NCBI RefSeq assembly: GCF_000255455.1
Contig: NZ_JH621274.1
Coordinates: 1-52,150, forward strand
Length of the DNA stretch: 52,150 nt
From: Aquimarina agarilytica ZC1
Lineage (GTDB): Bacteria > Bacteroidota > Bacteroidia > Flavobacteriales > Flavobacteriaceae
Direction of reading: 5' to 3'
In this document: piece by piece, positions 1 to 10,207 of the stretch
How the letters are laid out: every line of letters begins with the position of its first letter
Position numbering within the stretch: the stretch's first letter is position 1
Made by a program: the position numbers and the translations under genes
Notes under the pieces: model-generated
Told to the model about the DNA's origin: nothing
The model's input: the letters and a program-made list of their open reading frames with translations, nothing else
Database searches by the model: none

Positions 1-453
1 TTTCTTCAAACTTAAAACACAACTGTGTAATTTAAAATATGTGTTTGCTCGGATGGATACGAATTATAATATAATTTATGAGTACAAATTTCATATAAAC
101 ATATTGATTATTTTTCTTTCACTAGCCTAACGCAGGGCAATACGATATACTGATTAGCAGTTACACCAAAAGTAAAAACTAAATTTTCAACCATATATCA
201 TATAAATAACATCTTCTTATAAATTCAACAACAGCGAAACCATTATCGCTCATTTTTAGCAGCTAACTCTATGCTATATTATATACTATCATTGAACCCG
301 GAATATATAATCTATTCCGTATAAAAATCTCTACTAAACTAAACGTTCCATTGTACTTTTAACTCAACCATAACACTACTTGCTAAAAACTAAATAAAAA
401 CAAAAAGGCTGCCCTTTTATGGACAGCCTTTTAATTATTCAAATAAAGCTTTT
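1..453. other. Non-coding region downstream of the GH86 gene
   Basis: This stretch is AT-rich and holds no convincing reading frame on either strand. The only structure I can support is the hairpin at 402-432, listed separately as the terminator of the GH86 gene. The rest shows no repeat, RNA gene or obvious promoter. Confidence 0.6.
402..432 (-). terminator. Rho-independent terminator of the GH86 gene
   Basis: A 9-bp perfect stem, AAAAGGCTG (403-411) and CAGCCTTTT (424-432), with two more inner C-G pairs, lies 22 bases past the GH86 stop codon. Read on the minus strand, the stem is followed by a T-rich run, as expected for an intrinsic terminator. The A-run on the other side means it could also work in the plus direction. 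Confidence 0.8.
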
Positions 454-3400
454 CTAATGCCTTACTATAACTTTATGAGATTGCTCTATATCATCAACTC
501 CTAAAAGCCTTACTATATACATCCCTTCACTTAATTGACTAACATTAAAGCTAGTTTCATCAACTAAATTGATAGTAGCAATGACCGATCCATTTATATC
601 ATAAATACTAGCTGTTGTATACGCTTCCGGAGCAGTAACAACAAGTTCTTCATGAGCAGGATTAGGATATAATGCTACCTGAGTATTTGTTTCTTCTAAG
701 TTTTTAGCTCCAAAAAAGTTTCCAAATGTAAAGAAATTAAAGCCTATGAATCCAACTATAGATCTCGCTTTAGCTACTCTTTTCTCAGACTCATTTGTTT
801 TTAACGAAATTACCAAACGTAATCTATGTCCTCTAGGTAATCTTCTTAAACTTGGAATAAGACGACCATCATCAAATTGAGTAGGTAACTCATAAGCAAC
901 TGTTGTTGTATCTGCATTAGGCGCATCACCTGATAACAATTTTGTTGCTTTCGTTTTTCTCACAATTCTTCCTCTTCGATCCAATTGTACAATTTTAGCC
1001 TTAACTACTTTTAATGTTTCTTCTTCATTATCCATTATTGGAGTAGCATAACTTAAATCTAAGTCAATGGTTTCTCTAAATATAAAAATAGGGTAGTTTC
1101 TTATTACCGAAGTAAAAATATCTCTATTATTCCAAGTAATAAACGCCTCTCTATCCTCCAATAACTCATCAACAACAATCTCTTCAAGCACGTCAGTAAA
1201 TTCTGCATCATTATTTACACCCAGTTTTGCTGCCAAAACAAGCTTGTGACCATCAGGCAACGCTTCTGTAAACAGTACAGGGTCACCACTATCATAAACT
1301 GTAGGCAAGCTAAAGTCTACAGTAACTGTACCTTCATTTGAAGTATCAGTATCTTGAATAGTAAGATTACCACCCATATTAACCGTGTTCACAATACCAT
1401 TTTCCTGATCTACTTGACGTAGTTCAATACTTAAACTTGATAAATCTTCCGTTCTGTTAGGATATACTGCTGTGTTGTAGGCCAAAGAAACCGAAAACGT
1501 ATCTCCTTCTATAAACGTTGGTAATGTAGCTCCTTCTGGGATATAATCTGCTAAATTTTCAAATGACACCGCTCTTTCCTGCGTAGCTGCTGGTTGATTT
1601 ATAAAAATTTCCCCGTCGGCATTAGCAAAACCTGTATTTCCATCAACAGCCATAAAAATCAATAGCTCTAATTTATGTCCATCAGGTAAATTTTCAGAAT
1701 CTAAAACAGGATCTCCATTTTCATAAGCTACAGGCAAAACATATTCAAAAGTTACTGTTCCGGTATTTGAAGCATCTGTATTTACTACAGCTTCAAACAC
1801 ACTTGTATTTACTACACCTCCAGCTTGATCAACTTGACGTAACTGCATCGCCACATAATCCAAATCCTCAATAGTTGCATTATCAAAAATTCCAGTGCTA
1901 TATGTCAATGTCGTTTCAAATGTTTGACCAAAATCAAATGTTGGTAAACCTGTTTCTACATCTGTATAATCAGCCACATTATCAAATGTTATTGCTCGCG
2001 CTCTATTCGCTAAAACAATTTCAATTTCGGTATTGGCATCTGCAAAACCTGTATCACCATCAACAGACATGAAAATTAATAAGAACAATTTATGTCCCTC
2101 TGGCAAATCTGATGATAATGGAATAGTATCTCCGTTATCAAAAGTAGTTGGTAATGCATAATCAAAATCAACTGTTCCCGTATTTGGATCATCACCATTA
2201 ACTACCGCTTGGAATGCGCTTGTGTTCACTATTCTAAAGTTTTCATTAACTTGACGTACTTGCATAGCGATATACGCTAAATCTTCTTCAGATTCATCGT
2301 CATTAAGACCAGTACTATAAGTTAAAGTAGTAGCAAAAGTCTGACCTTCTTCAAAAGTTGGTATACTAGCTCCAGATACTGTATAATCTGAAATATTGTC
2401 AAAAGTAACTTTTCTTCTTCTTATTGGTTCAATAATAGTAATTTCTGTATTCGCATCCGCAAAACCAGCATCACTATCTACAGACATAAATGTTAGTAAG
2501 AATAATTTATGCCCAGTTGGTAATTCTGATGATAATGGAATTGCTGTACCATCATCAAAAGTGGTTGGCAATGCATAATCAAAAGTTACTGTATTTGCAT
2601 TATCTGCATCTGCATTAACCACTGCTTGAAATGCACTTGTGTTAACAACATCAAAGTTTTCATCTAATTGACGTACTTGCATGGCTACATAACTTAAATC
2701 CTCTTCCACTCCTGCGTTTACACCTGTCGCATAAGTTAACGAAGTTTCAAATGTTTGTCCTTGCTCAAAAGTTGGTATACTAGCTCCAGAAACTATATAA
2801 TCTGAAATATTATCAAAAGTTAAACTACGTGTTCTATCTGCTGCTGCATTCAATACTATCGGTGTATTGGCATTAGCAAAAAGTGTATTATTTTCAGTTG
2901 ACATAAACAACAATAATACTAAACTATGCCCTTCTGGTAAATCTGCTGTAGTAGGTATTGGACTTACTGCTGGTGTAGCAAACTCAGTTGGTATCGTATA
3001 GGTAAAATTAGTTGTACCTGTATTTGCTGCAGCATCTGGTAAAATAGTAGTAAAAGCACTTGTGGCAACTTCAGCTCCAGTTTCATCAAGTTGACGAATT
3101 TGGGTTGCTATATAAAATAAGTCTTCTTCAACTCTATTTGTTAAACCAGTCGCATAAGTCAATTGCAAAGGCACTTCTTGCCCATAAGCTACAGCTGGTA
3201 ACGTTCCTGCTGCTGGAATAAAATCTGCGATATTATCAAATGTTAAACTACGTGTACGATCTGGAACTTCATTAATTACAATTTCGGTATTCGCATTAGC
3301 AAAACCAGTATCTCCGTCAACTGACATAAATAACAATAAGAATAATTTATGCCCCTCAGGTAAATCTGCCGTTGTTGGAATTAAATCTGTGTTAGGCGTA

Positions 3401-5667
3401 GCAAAATTTGTAGGTACTTTATAGCTAAAGTTTCCTGCAATACCTGCATTATCAGCTTCACCAGGTACTAATGTTATAAATTCACTAGTGGCTACTTCGT
3501 TTCCTAATTCATCTACCTGACGAACTTGAGCTGCTATGTAACCTAAATCTTCTTCTACTTCATTGGTTATTCCTGTAGCGTATGATAAAGTTAAATTTAC
3601 ATCCTGACTAATAGTTACCTCTGGAATTGTATTCCCTTCAGGAATAAAGTCTGCGATATTGTCAAATGTTAGACTACGTGCACGGTCTCCAATAGGCGTT
3701 CTATTTACTTCACGTGAAAAGTCAAACGTTTGTAAAGCCAAACTACTCACAAAACCACCATCATCGCTATAGGTAACTGTAACTTCATTATTTCCTGCAA
3801 CTAAATTAGCATAAGGAACAGGTATTTCTAAAATTCCAAAGAAATTATCACGGTCAGTTTGAATATCACCACGGTAGTCTGTTGGTACTGCAATCGTATT
3901 CCCATTTACAGTGATTACCGGTACTCTAGTAGCATCACTAGCTCTACCTATACCTAATCTTAAAACAGCCTCACCTTGAGCGGCAATACTTAAGTTAGGA
4001 ACAGTAAATGTGATGGCTTGATTTGCAGAAATTGCCTGCTTATAAGTAGTAGCATAGGTTTTACTTTCGTTAGAAGTTTCTGTGATAGCCACTGCATTAT
4101 CAAAAGTATACTCAATAATTAATGTTCCTTCTTCATTAATTACTACCGAATCAGGAACTGTATTACTTTCGGTAACATCTAATTTTGGTGTATTATCACT
4201 CCCTAAATATAGGTGCTTAATTTTTACATTAGTAACATTACTAGCACCTAAACCGAACTCATTTAAATTTGCTCGTAAGTTTGTCTCTGCTAAACTATTT
4301 AAAATTAAATAGGCTTTATTTTCTGGAGCATTCACATAGGCATCTACTAGTATATCCAAATCAGTAGATTTAGTATCAACACGTGTACCTTTAACATCAC
4401 TCCATAACTGATAAAATTTAACTACATCAGTAAATACGTATTCATCACTATTACGCGAAGCCGGTTCATCCTTTTTACGCATCATACGCCAAGGGTAAGG
4501 AAATCCTGGTGCTGGATCACCAAATAAAAATTCTGCCTTACCTAATACAAAAGGTACGGTTTTTTCAATCACATCTGGACGCTCCATAAATTGCATCATC
4601 ATGGATGAGAATGACTTTAAGATTAACCAATCTCTTGCAGGAGACCAGGGTTGTGCATAAAAATCATTTAATTGTCCTCCATATTCAGAAATTACCCATG
4701 GTTTAACCTCACCATACTGAAGCGTATTGTAATGCTCAATCATATCCATGGTAGCCTCCATATTACTACCTTTACGTAATTGCTCTTTTCCTCCTATACT
4801 ATGAAAATCATATAAGTGAATGGAATAGAAATCCATTTTAGGTCCTACTTCGTCAATAAAGCGCCTCCAACGCTCTTCCCATTGACCAAAAGGAACTTTA
4901 TTTTGTGCTTCAAAACCTTCTGCTTCTAAATCTGGAAAGGCATTTGTAAATCCACCAATTTTACTATCGGGTGAATATTTCCTAACAGAATCCGCAACTG
5001 TTTTATGCATTTCAAAAATGTCTGTGGCGTTTGACTCTTCTCCTGCTGCAGCAAAATCTACTAAAGGAAAAAATGGTTCATTAATCACCTCAACATATTC
5101 TGGTTTTGGAGCTCCAGTTGTACCTCCATTACCATAAAGGTCTCTCATAAACAATCCCATATACTGCCCTGTAGCTGATCCAAAAGGTTCCTCGGGAGTA
5201 TTATTTTGAGAAAAAAACCAACCTTGACCTGTGGCATGACTACCGTTAGGAAAAAAAGGAGCATCTTGAGCTGCTGCTATAGTTGTTCCTTTTTCGAAAG
5301 GATGTTTAGAAGTTCTATTTGCATAAGCATTGTTCAGAATAGTTCCCCATTCTGCTATGCTCGCAGGATCAGCAAAACCTGCTCTGTTTGGGTTTTCTCT
5401 TACTTGATCAGCAGTAAAACGCATACGTCCAGTCTCTCGACCATAATAAGCATCATATAGATTTATTAAAGAGTCTAACTTTCCGAGTTCATCGTTATAG
5501 TCGTTCTCTGTAGCATCCGCATGCAATACAATAAACTTATTCCTATCAAAGGTTTCCTTACCACCGACAGTATGCTTCATATCGAAGTTTACGTCGACTT
5601 CAACCTGAGCAAACACAGATCCGCTCAGCCCTAGGACTGTTAATAATGAAAATAGCTTTAAATTCAT
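454..5667 (-). CDS. Secreted GH86 beta-agarase/porphyranase with seven tandem C-terminal modules and a T9SS sorting domain
   Basis: This 1737-residue exported enzyme should cut internal beta-linkages of agar or porphyran outside the cell. A signal peptide (about 1-20, ending VFA) is followed by a GH86 catalytic region (about 25-550). Its (beta/alpha)8-type active-site strands are visible: the NEP motif at 196-198 (E197, likely acid/base) and ISEYGG with E328 (likely nucleophile). A beta-sandwich-like region (about 550-660) follows, also present in the GH86 homologue at 12808-14865. Seven repeats of 138-143 residues start near residues 662, 804, 945, 1083, 1222, 1365 and 1506, each opening with a variant of R-x-R-x-x-T-F-D-N and containing a PxGHKL motif. 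The last ~80 residues (ALYPNPA...GMYIVRLL) form a type A T9SS C-terminal domain. The family call is firm by motif; agarase versus porphyranase specificity cannot be read here. Confidence 0.9.
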   Translation of the reverse strand: MNLKLFSLLTVLGLSGSVFAQVEVDVNFDMKHTVGGKETFDRNKFIVLHADATENDYNDELGKLDSLINLYDAYYGRETGRMRFTADQVRENPNRAGFADPASIAEWGTILNNAYANRTSKHPFEKGTTIAAAQDAPFFPNGSHATGQGWFFSQNNTPEEPFGSATGQYMGLFMRDLYGNGGTTGAPKPEYVEVINEPFFPLVDFAAAGEESNATDIFEMHKTVADSVRKYSPDSKIGGFTNAFPDLEAEGFEAQNKVPFGQWEERWRRFIDEVGPKMDFYSIHLYDFHSIGGKEQLRKGSNMEATMDMIEHYNTLQYGEVKPWVISEYGGQLNDFYAQPWSPARDWLILKSFSSMMMQFMERPDVIEKTVPFVLGKAEFLFGDPAPGFPYPWRMMRKKDEPASRNSDEYVFTDVVKFYQLWSDVKGTRVDTKSTDLDILVDAYVNAPENKAYLILNSLAETNLRANLNEFGLGASNVTNVKIKHLYLGSDNTPKLDVTESNTVPDSVVINEEGTLIIEYTFDNAVAITETSNESKTYATTYKQAISANQAITFTVPNLSIAAQGEAVLRLGIGRASDATRVPVITVNGNTIAVPTDYRGDIQTDRDNFFGILEIPVPYANLVAGNNEVTVTYSDDGGFVSSLALQTFDFSREVNRTPIGDRARSLTFDNIADFIPEGNTIPEVTISQDVNLTLSYATGITNEVEEDLGYIAAQVRQVDELGNEVATSEFITLVPGEADNAGIAGNFSYKVPTNFATPNTDLIPTTADLPEGHKLFLLLFMSVDGDTGFANANTEIVINEVPDRTRSLTFDNIADFIPAAGTLPAVAYGQEVPLQLTYATGLTNRVEEDLFYIATQIRQLDETGAEVATSAFTTILPDAAANTGTTNFTYTIPTEFATPAVSPIPTTADLPEGHSLVLLLFMSTENNTLFANANTPIVLNAAADRTRSLTFDNISDYIVSGASIPTFEQGQTFETSLTYATGVNAGVEEDLSYVAMQVRQLDENFDVVNTSAFQAVVNADADNANTVTFDYALPTTFDDGTAIPLSSELPTGHKLFLLTFMSVDSDAGFADANTEITIIEPIRRRKVTFDNISDYTVSGASIPTFEEGQTFATTLTYSTGLNDDESEEDLAYIAMQVRQVNENFRIVNTSAFQAVVNGDDPNTGTVDFDYALPTTFDNGDTIPLSSDLPEGHKLFLLIFMSVDGDTGFADANTEIEIVLANRARAITFDNVADYTDVETGLPTFDFGQTFETTLTYSTGIFDNATIEDLDYVAMQLRQVDQAGGVVNTSVFEAVVNTDASNTGTVTFEYVLPVAYENGDPVLDSENLPDGHKLELLIFMAVDGNTGFANADGEIFINQPAATQERAVSFENLADYIPEGATLPTFIEGDTFSVSLAYNTAVYPNRTEDLSSLSIELRQVDQENGIVNTVNMGGNLTIQDTDTSNEGTVTVDFSLPTVYDSGDPVLFTEALPDGHKLVLAAKLGVNNDAEFTDVLEEIVVDELLEDREAFITWNNRDIFTSVIRNYPIFIFRETIDLDLSYATPIMDNEEETLKVVKAKIVQLDRRGRIVRKTKATKLLSGDAPNADTTTVAYELPTQFDDGRLIPSLRRLPRGHRLRLVISLKTNESEKRVAKARSIVGFIGFNFFTFGNFFGAKNLEETNTQVALYPNPAHEELVVTAPEAYTTASIYDINGSVIATINLVDETSFNVSQLSEGMYIVRLLGVDDIEQSHKVIVRH
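720..3684 (-). repeat. Seven tandem ~420-bp coding repeats in the GH86 gene
   Basis: Unit starts on the minus strand are at 3684, 3258, 2835, 2421, 2004, 1575 and 1152, so spacing is 414-429 bp and always a multiple of three. Each unit encodes a module with conserved T-F-D-N near the start, Y-x-T, E-E-D-L, Q-[VIL]-R-Q and L-P-x-G-H-K-L, plus an FADANTEI-like end. Units 3 and 4 are nearly identical in DNA around their first 60 bases (compare 2341-2430 with 2761-2840), which suggests recent duplication. Units 6 and 7 are most diverged. One further copy is in the GH16 gene (about 50000-50452). Confidence 0.9.
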
Positions 5668-5952
5668 GAATTTTAATTTTGGGTTAGTAGATTAAAAGGG
5701 CACTATTTATTTTCAATAATTTGTTAAAACTTCCTAAATATATGCAAAAAAATATTTAAAACTCTAACAATAATTTACCTTAAACAAAAATGAAACTTAC
5801 TGTCAAAGATTAAATAAAATCAATTACACATGATTCCCACAAATATATATTCTGACTGTCAGTTATTTACACTTTGTAAGAATAATCTTAATTAAATGTA
5901 AGGATTTTAAATATCTATTTTTCTTACATTTTTTTTATATAATATTAACATT

Positions 5953-7317
5953 TTAATAAAACTGAACATCGTCAATTTGGTAAGTTGATGTTGCCAGTGG
6001 ATCAAAGCCTTTGTATTGAAAACCTACTCTAACCTTACCTGATATACAAGAAATATTTTGTGTAATCACTTTGTAATTTGACGAAGCCCTTGGTATTTTA
6101 ACAGGAAGTAATTCCCACAGGGTCGATTTTGGATTATCCTTAAAATTGTTTGTAATCCATACATTTAGAATTTTACCGTTATTAAATTGACTCCTTACCT
6201 TAAACTCAAGAGTTGCTTCATTTAACATTGTCAAATCAATTTCTGGTGTAATTAACCATGCCTCCAAAGGCCTAAGATTCGTATTAAATGCAGAAATTGT
6301 TAATACTCGATTATTAACATTGGTTATTTTTTTATCTGCCCATCGCTTTTCATCCCCAGTTACGTTTACATTTATCCAGCCTAAACGCTCTAACTTTTCT
6401 TCGTTAGTTATGGTCTCAAAATCTTCGGAAAATAACAGCGTTTTACTTTTATTTTCTACAGGCTTACAATCAAAAAAAACAGGATCACATCGGGTATCCG
6501 ATTCAAAACTTAAATCTGCTGCTGAATTCATTTTTAATACAAAAAAATCATCTCTAAAATCTCGTCCCAAAACCCCCACTACTTCACCTGAACCTTGGGG
6601 CAATGCTAAACTTTTGAAACTTGCAAAAGTACTCGTACATAAGCTTAATTCAACCCCTTCTGCACAACTCAACATGGGCCGTAAACCATCAAAATTATCG
6701 CTAGACTCAGCAGCTAATGTTTTAGGGGTCTCTGTTATAAAATTACTACTAAATTGCATATTAGTTAGCTTTATTAACATGGACTCCTTTTCACGCGTAA
6801 GCGAATGAATACTTAACTCCAAAGGTTCAATAGCAACTACTTCGTTTGTCCGAAATACATGTTGATCAATTTCGAATGCCGTTAATGCTACAATTTCATT
6901 TTCTTGAAGTTTGCCTAATTTTACTACGCCATTCCCAAAACCAACACTCAATCCATTTAACTGAATCACTATTTTACTTCCAAAAGGGAAACGATTGTGC
7001 AAAGCACGTTCATCCAATAAAAAATGAATTCCAGATGTAGGCTTATTAGGTCTATCCTGTAAAATCAATTCTTTAAAAAAATTACCCCCTTTATCTGTGG
7101 ATACCACATAAGCTTCCATCAATTGATCGGTGGTAAAAGTGGTTGTATTATCTGCTATACGATCCAAGCCCGCTTTTGCAGCAGTTATGCTAATCATAGC
7201 TCCTTCAGGTATTTCAATACTTTTAGGAGTGGGCGTCTCAAAATCGGCATCACATGCTATACAACAATAAACCAATACGACTATATTCATGATTTTTTTA
7301 ATTCCTTCTTTTTTCAT
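5953..7317 (-). CDS. DUF5689-type surface lipoprotein with a C-terminal choice-of-anchor-like domain
   Basis: This 454-residue lipoprotein has a signal peptide with lipidation Cys22 (IAC followed by acidic residues, the Bacteroidota surface-export signature). Residues about 35-260 match what is known as DUF5689, found in lipoproteins paired with TonB receptors and secreted hydrolases. Residues about 290-454 (LFSEDFE, GWINVNV, AWLITPEIDL, YQIDDVQFY) look like a jelly-roll choice-of-anchor J or cleaved-adhesin domain. The gene starts 10 bases after the stop of the TonB receptor gene, so they are surely co-transcribed, and it probably acts as the receptor's surface partner in place of SusD. The ligand is unknown. 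The domain names come from recollection of family patterns, so confidence is moderate. Confidence 0.72.
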   Translation of the reverse strand: MKKEGIKKIMNIVVLVYCCIACDADFETPTPKSIEIPEGAMISITAAKAGLDRIADNTTTFTTDQLMEAYVVSTDKGGNFFKELILQDRPNKPTSGIHFLLDERALHNRFPFGSKIVIQLNGLSVGFGNGVVKLGKLQENEIVALTAFEIDQHVFRTNEVVAIEPLELSIHSLTREKESMLIKLTNMQFSSNFITETPKTLAAESSDNFDGLRPMLSCAEGVELSLCTSTFASFKSLALPQGSGEVVGVLGRDFRDDFFVLKMNSAADLSFESDTRCDPVFFDCKPVENKSKTLLFSEDFETITNEEKLERLGWINVNVTGDEKRWADKKITNVNNRVLTISAFNTNLRPLEAWLITPEIDLTMLNEATLEFKVRSQFNNGKILNVWITNNFKDNPKSTLWELLPVKIPRASSNYKVITQNISCISGKVRVGFQYKGFDPLATSTYQIDDVQFY

Positions 7318-7327
7318 TGAACTCTTT

Positions 7328-10120
7328 TTAAAACCTATAATAGGTGTTTATGTAAAATGTTGTTCCTGACCCATACCAATATTTAGATCCAAATAATGGG
7401 TTTTCCCTATTTTGATCTTCATTTAACGTACGATAATTTGAATTTCGAGACTGTTCAAAGCCTCCTGTTTTAAAAACTTGATTTAGTATATTTTGAATAC
7501 CTAGCACACAGCCTAAATAATTCTTTTTTAACCTCCATGATTTCCCTCCAATAGCATTCCACAAAAAATAAGCAGGAAACTGCTCTTGTGCTAATAACTC
7601 CCTTGCTCTCCCTTCATTAAAATTGGAAAAAGCTTGCCCATCAACATCAGTTGCAAAATTTTGAGTTCGTAGAAATGGACTTACATTATTGTATGAATGA
7701 GAAAAGTAATTTAATTGTGTACTAAACCACCAGTAGGTTGGATCGCGATAACTAAAGCCTAATCCATAGGCTTGTTGTGGCCCCGTTGCCAAATGATAAT
7801 TCTTTAAAAAAGTTTTTCCTGCAGATAAAGGAGTTGCTATCGTATTAGATGTGATCGTTAAATTTGGGTTATTACTATAACTATGTTTCCCATAAGCTAG
7901 CGAAGCATTTAAAGTAAGTGTACTTGTAAGTGCTATTTCTGCTCCAAATTCCACTCCTATATTTTGTTTGTTTATGTCGGTCATAATTTCTTGAAAAAAA
8001 CCTGCATTTTCTACTCGACCCAAACCTGCTAAATTATCTGTAAAAAAGAATGAACGATTTGTCATATCCCGTTGCTGAATCCAATAGGCAGAAAATCGAG
8101 ACTTAATAGCTCCATATTGATAAAACAAATTCACATCGCTAGCTAATAATTGTTCGTTTTTTATACCCAATACGGTATTATTATTTTGTCGTGGATTAAT
8201 AAATGAATGCTGTAATAATGGTGGTTGACTTGCTAACAACAAAGAAACTTTACTATAGCATTTAGGTGTAATTTGTCGTTGTATTCCTAATTTTAACCCA
8301 TAGCCTAAAAAGTTAAGCTTTTTACTTTGTCCTAAAGATAGATGGCCAGGGTAATATCCATTTTCAAACTTACCATTACGCTGATATTGTTTTGCTTTTG
8401 CAGAAATAGCTCCATTTAAATTCCATTTATTATGAGAATAATTTACTTGTAAAAAGCCATTTGCCTCCAACGCATTAAGTGTATAATTATAGTTAAACAC
8501 ATCCCCTTCTTGTACCAATCTATTCGGGTTCCTGAGATCACTTTGAGCTACTTCTCCCTGTGAAAAACCGTCAATATCTAAATAAGCACTTCCGCCTAAC
8601 AAGTCTAATACCTCGGCAAAATTTTCACTCTTTAAACTTCTAAAAGCCGTTTTAGTTTGAATACTTAACTTTTCTGATAGTTGATAATCTATAATTGAAT
8701 TTGCAGCCAAAAAAGTATCATCACTACGATCCTCATACAATATATATGTTGCATTTTTGGAAGCATCCCTATTTGAGTTGTACAAAAACTGCCAATCTAT
8801 TTGTCCGTTTGCTCTAAAACTACGATCGGCTAAAAATGCGGCTTCAAAATTCTCATTCCCTTTATTTCTTACAAAATAACTTGGGAGTATTTGATAGTAT
8901 GCAGGGTCTGGATTTTGACCACCTCCTTCAAAAAATGTTTGACCATTGACTTCATTACTTGTTTTCCCTGTATAATCTAATCGGCTGTTTCCTTTTTCCC
9001 CTTTCTGAAAAAGTATATTATTTTGAATACTCCATCGCTCAGAAGGTTTCCAAAAATGTGATAATGTTATAATGGGTTCACTTATTCTTTTTATTCTTGA
9101 ATTTCTAATCCTCCCATTTTGATTTCCCCAATATGAATTATAACGTATGCCTTTTAACGCTGTCACTTCGGCCGTATTAGGCGATGATTTTCCACGTTCA
9201 ACAGGAGTATATATCCCTGTTATACTTATACGGTGCTTTTCATTAATTTGCTTTTCGACACTTGCAAATACACTATATGTTTTTAATGTTGTTCCTTTAA
9301 TATAGCCTTGTTCGGCCCTTCTTGCGGAAGCAGAAACGCTAAATGACCAGCCATTAGACAATATCTCCGAATGAAAAGTTCCCATTAATCGACCTTGATA
9401 CGAGCGATTTGTACCTCCCACGGATACCTTTTTTCCTTTTGCAAATCTGGAGGCATTAAAATTAAAACCTGTTACTCCAAGTGGACTACCAAAGCTATAC
9501 GAATTTATGCTGTTATATGTGGTATGCTCCTGAGATTTAAGCACATCATTTAACCCAGACCAATTATTCCAATTAGGCCTATTATTATAAAGGCTATTCA
9601 TTTCCACTCCATTAATGAGCACTTTAGTATAAGCGCTTCCTAGCCCTCTCAATTTAAAAAAGGTGGCATTCCAATTAAAAGCTACACTATTTAAAAAGGC
9701 ATCTCGCGAGGCTTGTAATAATGTTTGATTTTGAATATCATCCTGATCATTACTTAATCCTACATCCGATAAATCAACACTAGCAAAAGCTTGATGCGTA
9801 TGCGCAAAATCTGTTTGCAAAACTATATTCGCTAAGCTTATAGATTTACCCAATTCAATAATAATAGGTAGACGTTTTATTAAAAAACCTTTTTTCTGGA
9901 TGCTTAAAATTTGCTCTCCTAACGGAAGTTTTCCTATTAAATTAAACCTCCCTTCCAAATTGGTTAATGTGCTATAATCAGTTCCTTCCAAAAAAATATG
10001 CGCTTCAAAAATTGGATTTTGAGTAGTAGCTGCAACAATCCTTCCTGAAAGTTCTTGGTTTTGTGCAAAAAATGAAATGCTTTGCAAAAAAATACAAATG
10101 CAATACTTAAATTTAATCAT
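7328..10120 (-). CDS. TonB-dependent outer-membrane receptor with N-terminal carboxypeptidase-regulatory-like domain
   Basis: The 930-residue product has a signal peptide (about 1-19), then a carboxypeptidase-D regulatory-like fold (about 24-105, LSGRIVAATTQNP...TNLEGRFNL). A plug domain follows (about 110-230, including LRGLGSAYTKVLINGVEMN), then a long series of aromatic-ended beta strands forming the barrel, ending in phenylalanine (NTYYRF). Such receptors import large or scarce ligands across the outer membrane using TonB-ExbBD. It heads an operon with the DUF5689 lipoprotein gene and diverges from the secreted endonuclease-fold gene at 10208. That pairing suggests a nucleic-acid or phosphodiester-derived ligand, but this is inference. 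Confidence 0.88.
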   Translation of the reverse strand: MIKFKYCICIFLQSISFFAQNQELSGRIVAATTQNPIFEAHIFLEGTDYSTLTNLEGRFNLIGKLPLGEQILSIQKKGFLIKRLPIIIELGKSISLANIVLQTDFAHTHQAFASVDLSDVGLSNDQDDIQNQTLLQASRDAFLNSVAFNWNATFFKLRGLGSAYTKVLINGVEMNSLYNNRPNWNNWSGLNDVLKSQEHTTYNSINSYSFGSPLGVTGFNFNASRFAKGKKVSVGGTNRSYQGRLMGTFHSEILSNGWSFSVSASARRAEQGYIKGTTLKTYSVFASVEKQINEKHRISITGIYTPVERGKSSPNTAEVTALKGIRYNSYWGNQNGRIRNSRIKRISEPIITLSHFWKPSERWSIQNNILFQKGEKGNSRLDYTGKTSNEVNGQTFFEGGGQNPDPAYYQILPSYFVRNKGNENFEAAFLADRSFRANGQIDWQFLYNSNRDASKNATYILYEDRSDDTFLAANSIIDYQLSEKLSIQTKTAFRSLKSENFAEVLDLLGGSAYLDIDGFSQGEVAQSDLRNPNRLVQEGDVFNYNYTLNALEANGFLQVNYSHNKWNLNGAISAKAKQYQRNGKFENGYYPGHLSLGQSKKLNFLGYGLKLGIQRQITPKCYSKVSLLLASQPPLLQHSFINPRQNNNTVLGIKNEQLLASDVNLFYQYGAIKSRFSAYWIQQRDMTNRSFFFTDNLAGLGRVENAGFFQEIMTDINKQNIGVEFGAEIALTSTLTLNASLAYGKHSYSNNPNLTITSNTIATPLSAGKTFLKNYHLATGPQQAYGLGFSYRDPTYWWFSTQLNYFSHSYNNVSPFLRTQNFATDVDGQAFSNFNEGRARELLAQEQFPAYFLWNAIGGKSWRLKKNYLGCVLGIQNILNQVFKTGGFEQSRNSNYRTLNEDQNRENPLFGSKYWYGSGTTFYINTYYRF

Positions 10121-10207
10121 GTAAAAGTTGGTTCCATGAGGAAATTTTAAACCTCAATGATAAATTAAAATACCGTATTTTTTTACTTTGCTGTAAAACA
10201 AATATTT

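Noticed and set aside
5852..5862. CTGACTGTCAG palindrome upstream of the GH86 gene
   Set aside because: It is a short perfect palindrome, but about 190 bases from the start codon, and I could not find a second copy near the other galactanase genes.
5895..5931. ATGTAAG...CTTACAT hairpin followed by T-run on the plus strand
   Set aside because: The loop is about 20 bases and no plus-strand gene ends there; it is not a convincing terminator for the DUF5689 operon, which reads the other way.
6320..6808. 162-codon plus-strand open frame inside the DUF5689 gene
   Set aside because: It lies fully antisense to a well-supported lipoprotein gene, with unnatural Ser/Lys/Leu-rich composition.
10121..10207. 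Divergent promoter pair between the TonB receptor and endonuclease genes
   Set aside because: Promoters must be here, but the nearest match (TTACTTTG) differs from TAnnTTTG, so no position is given.
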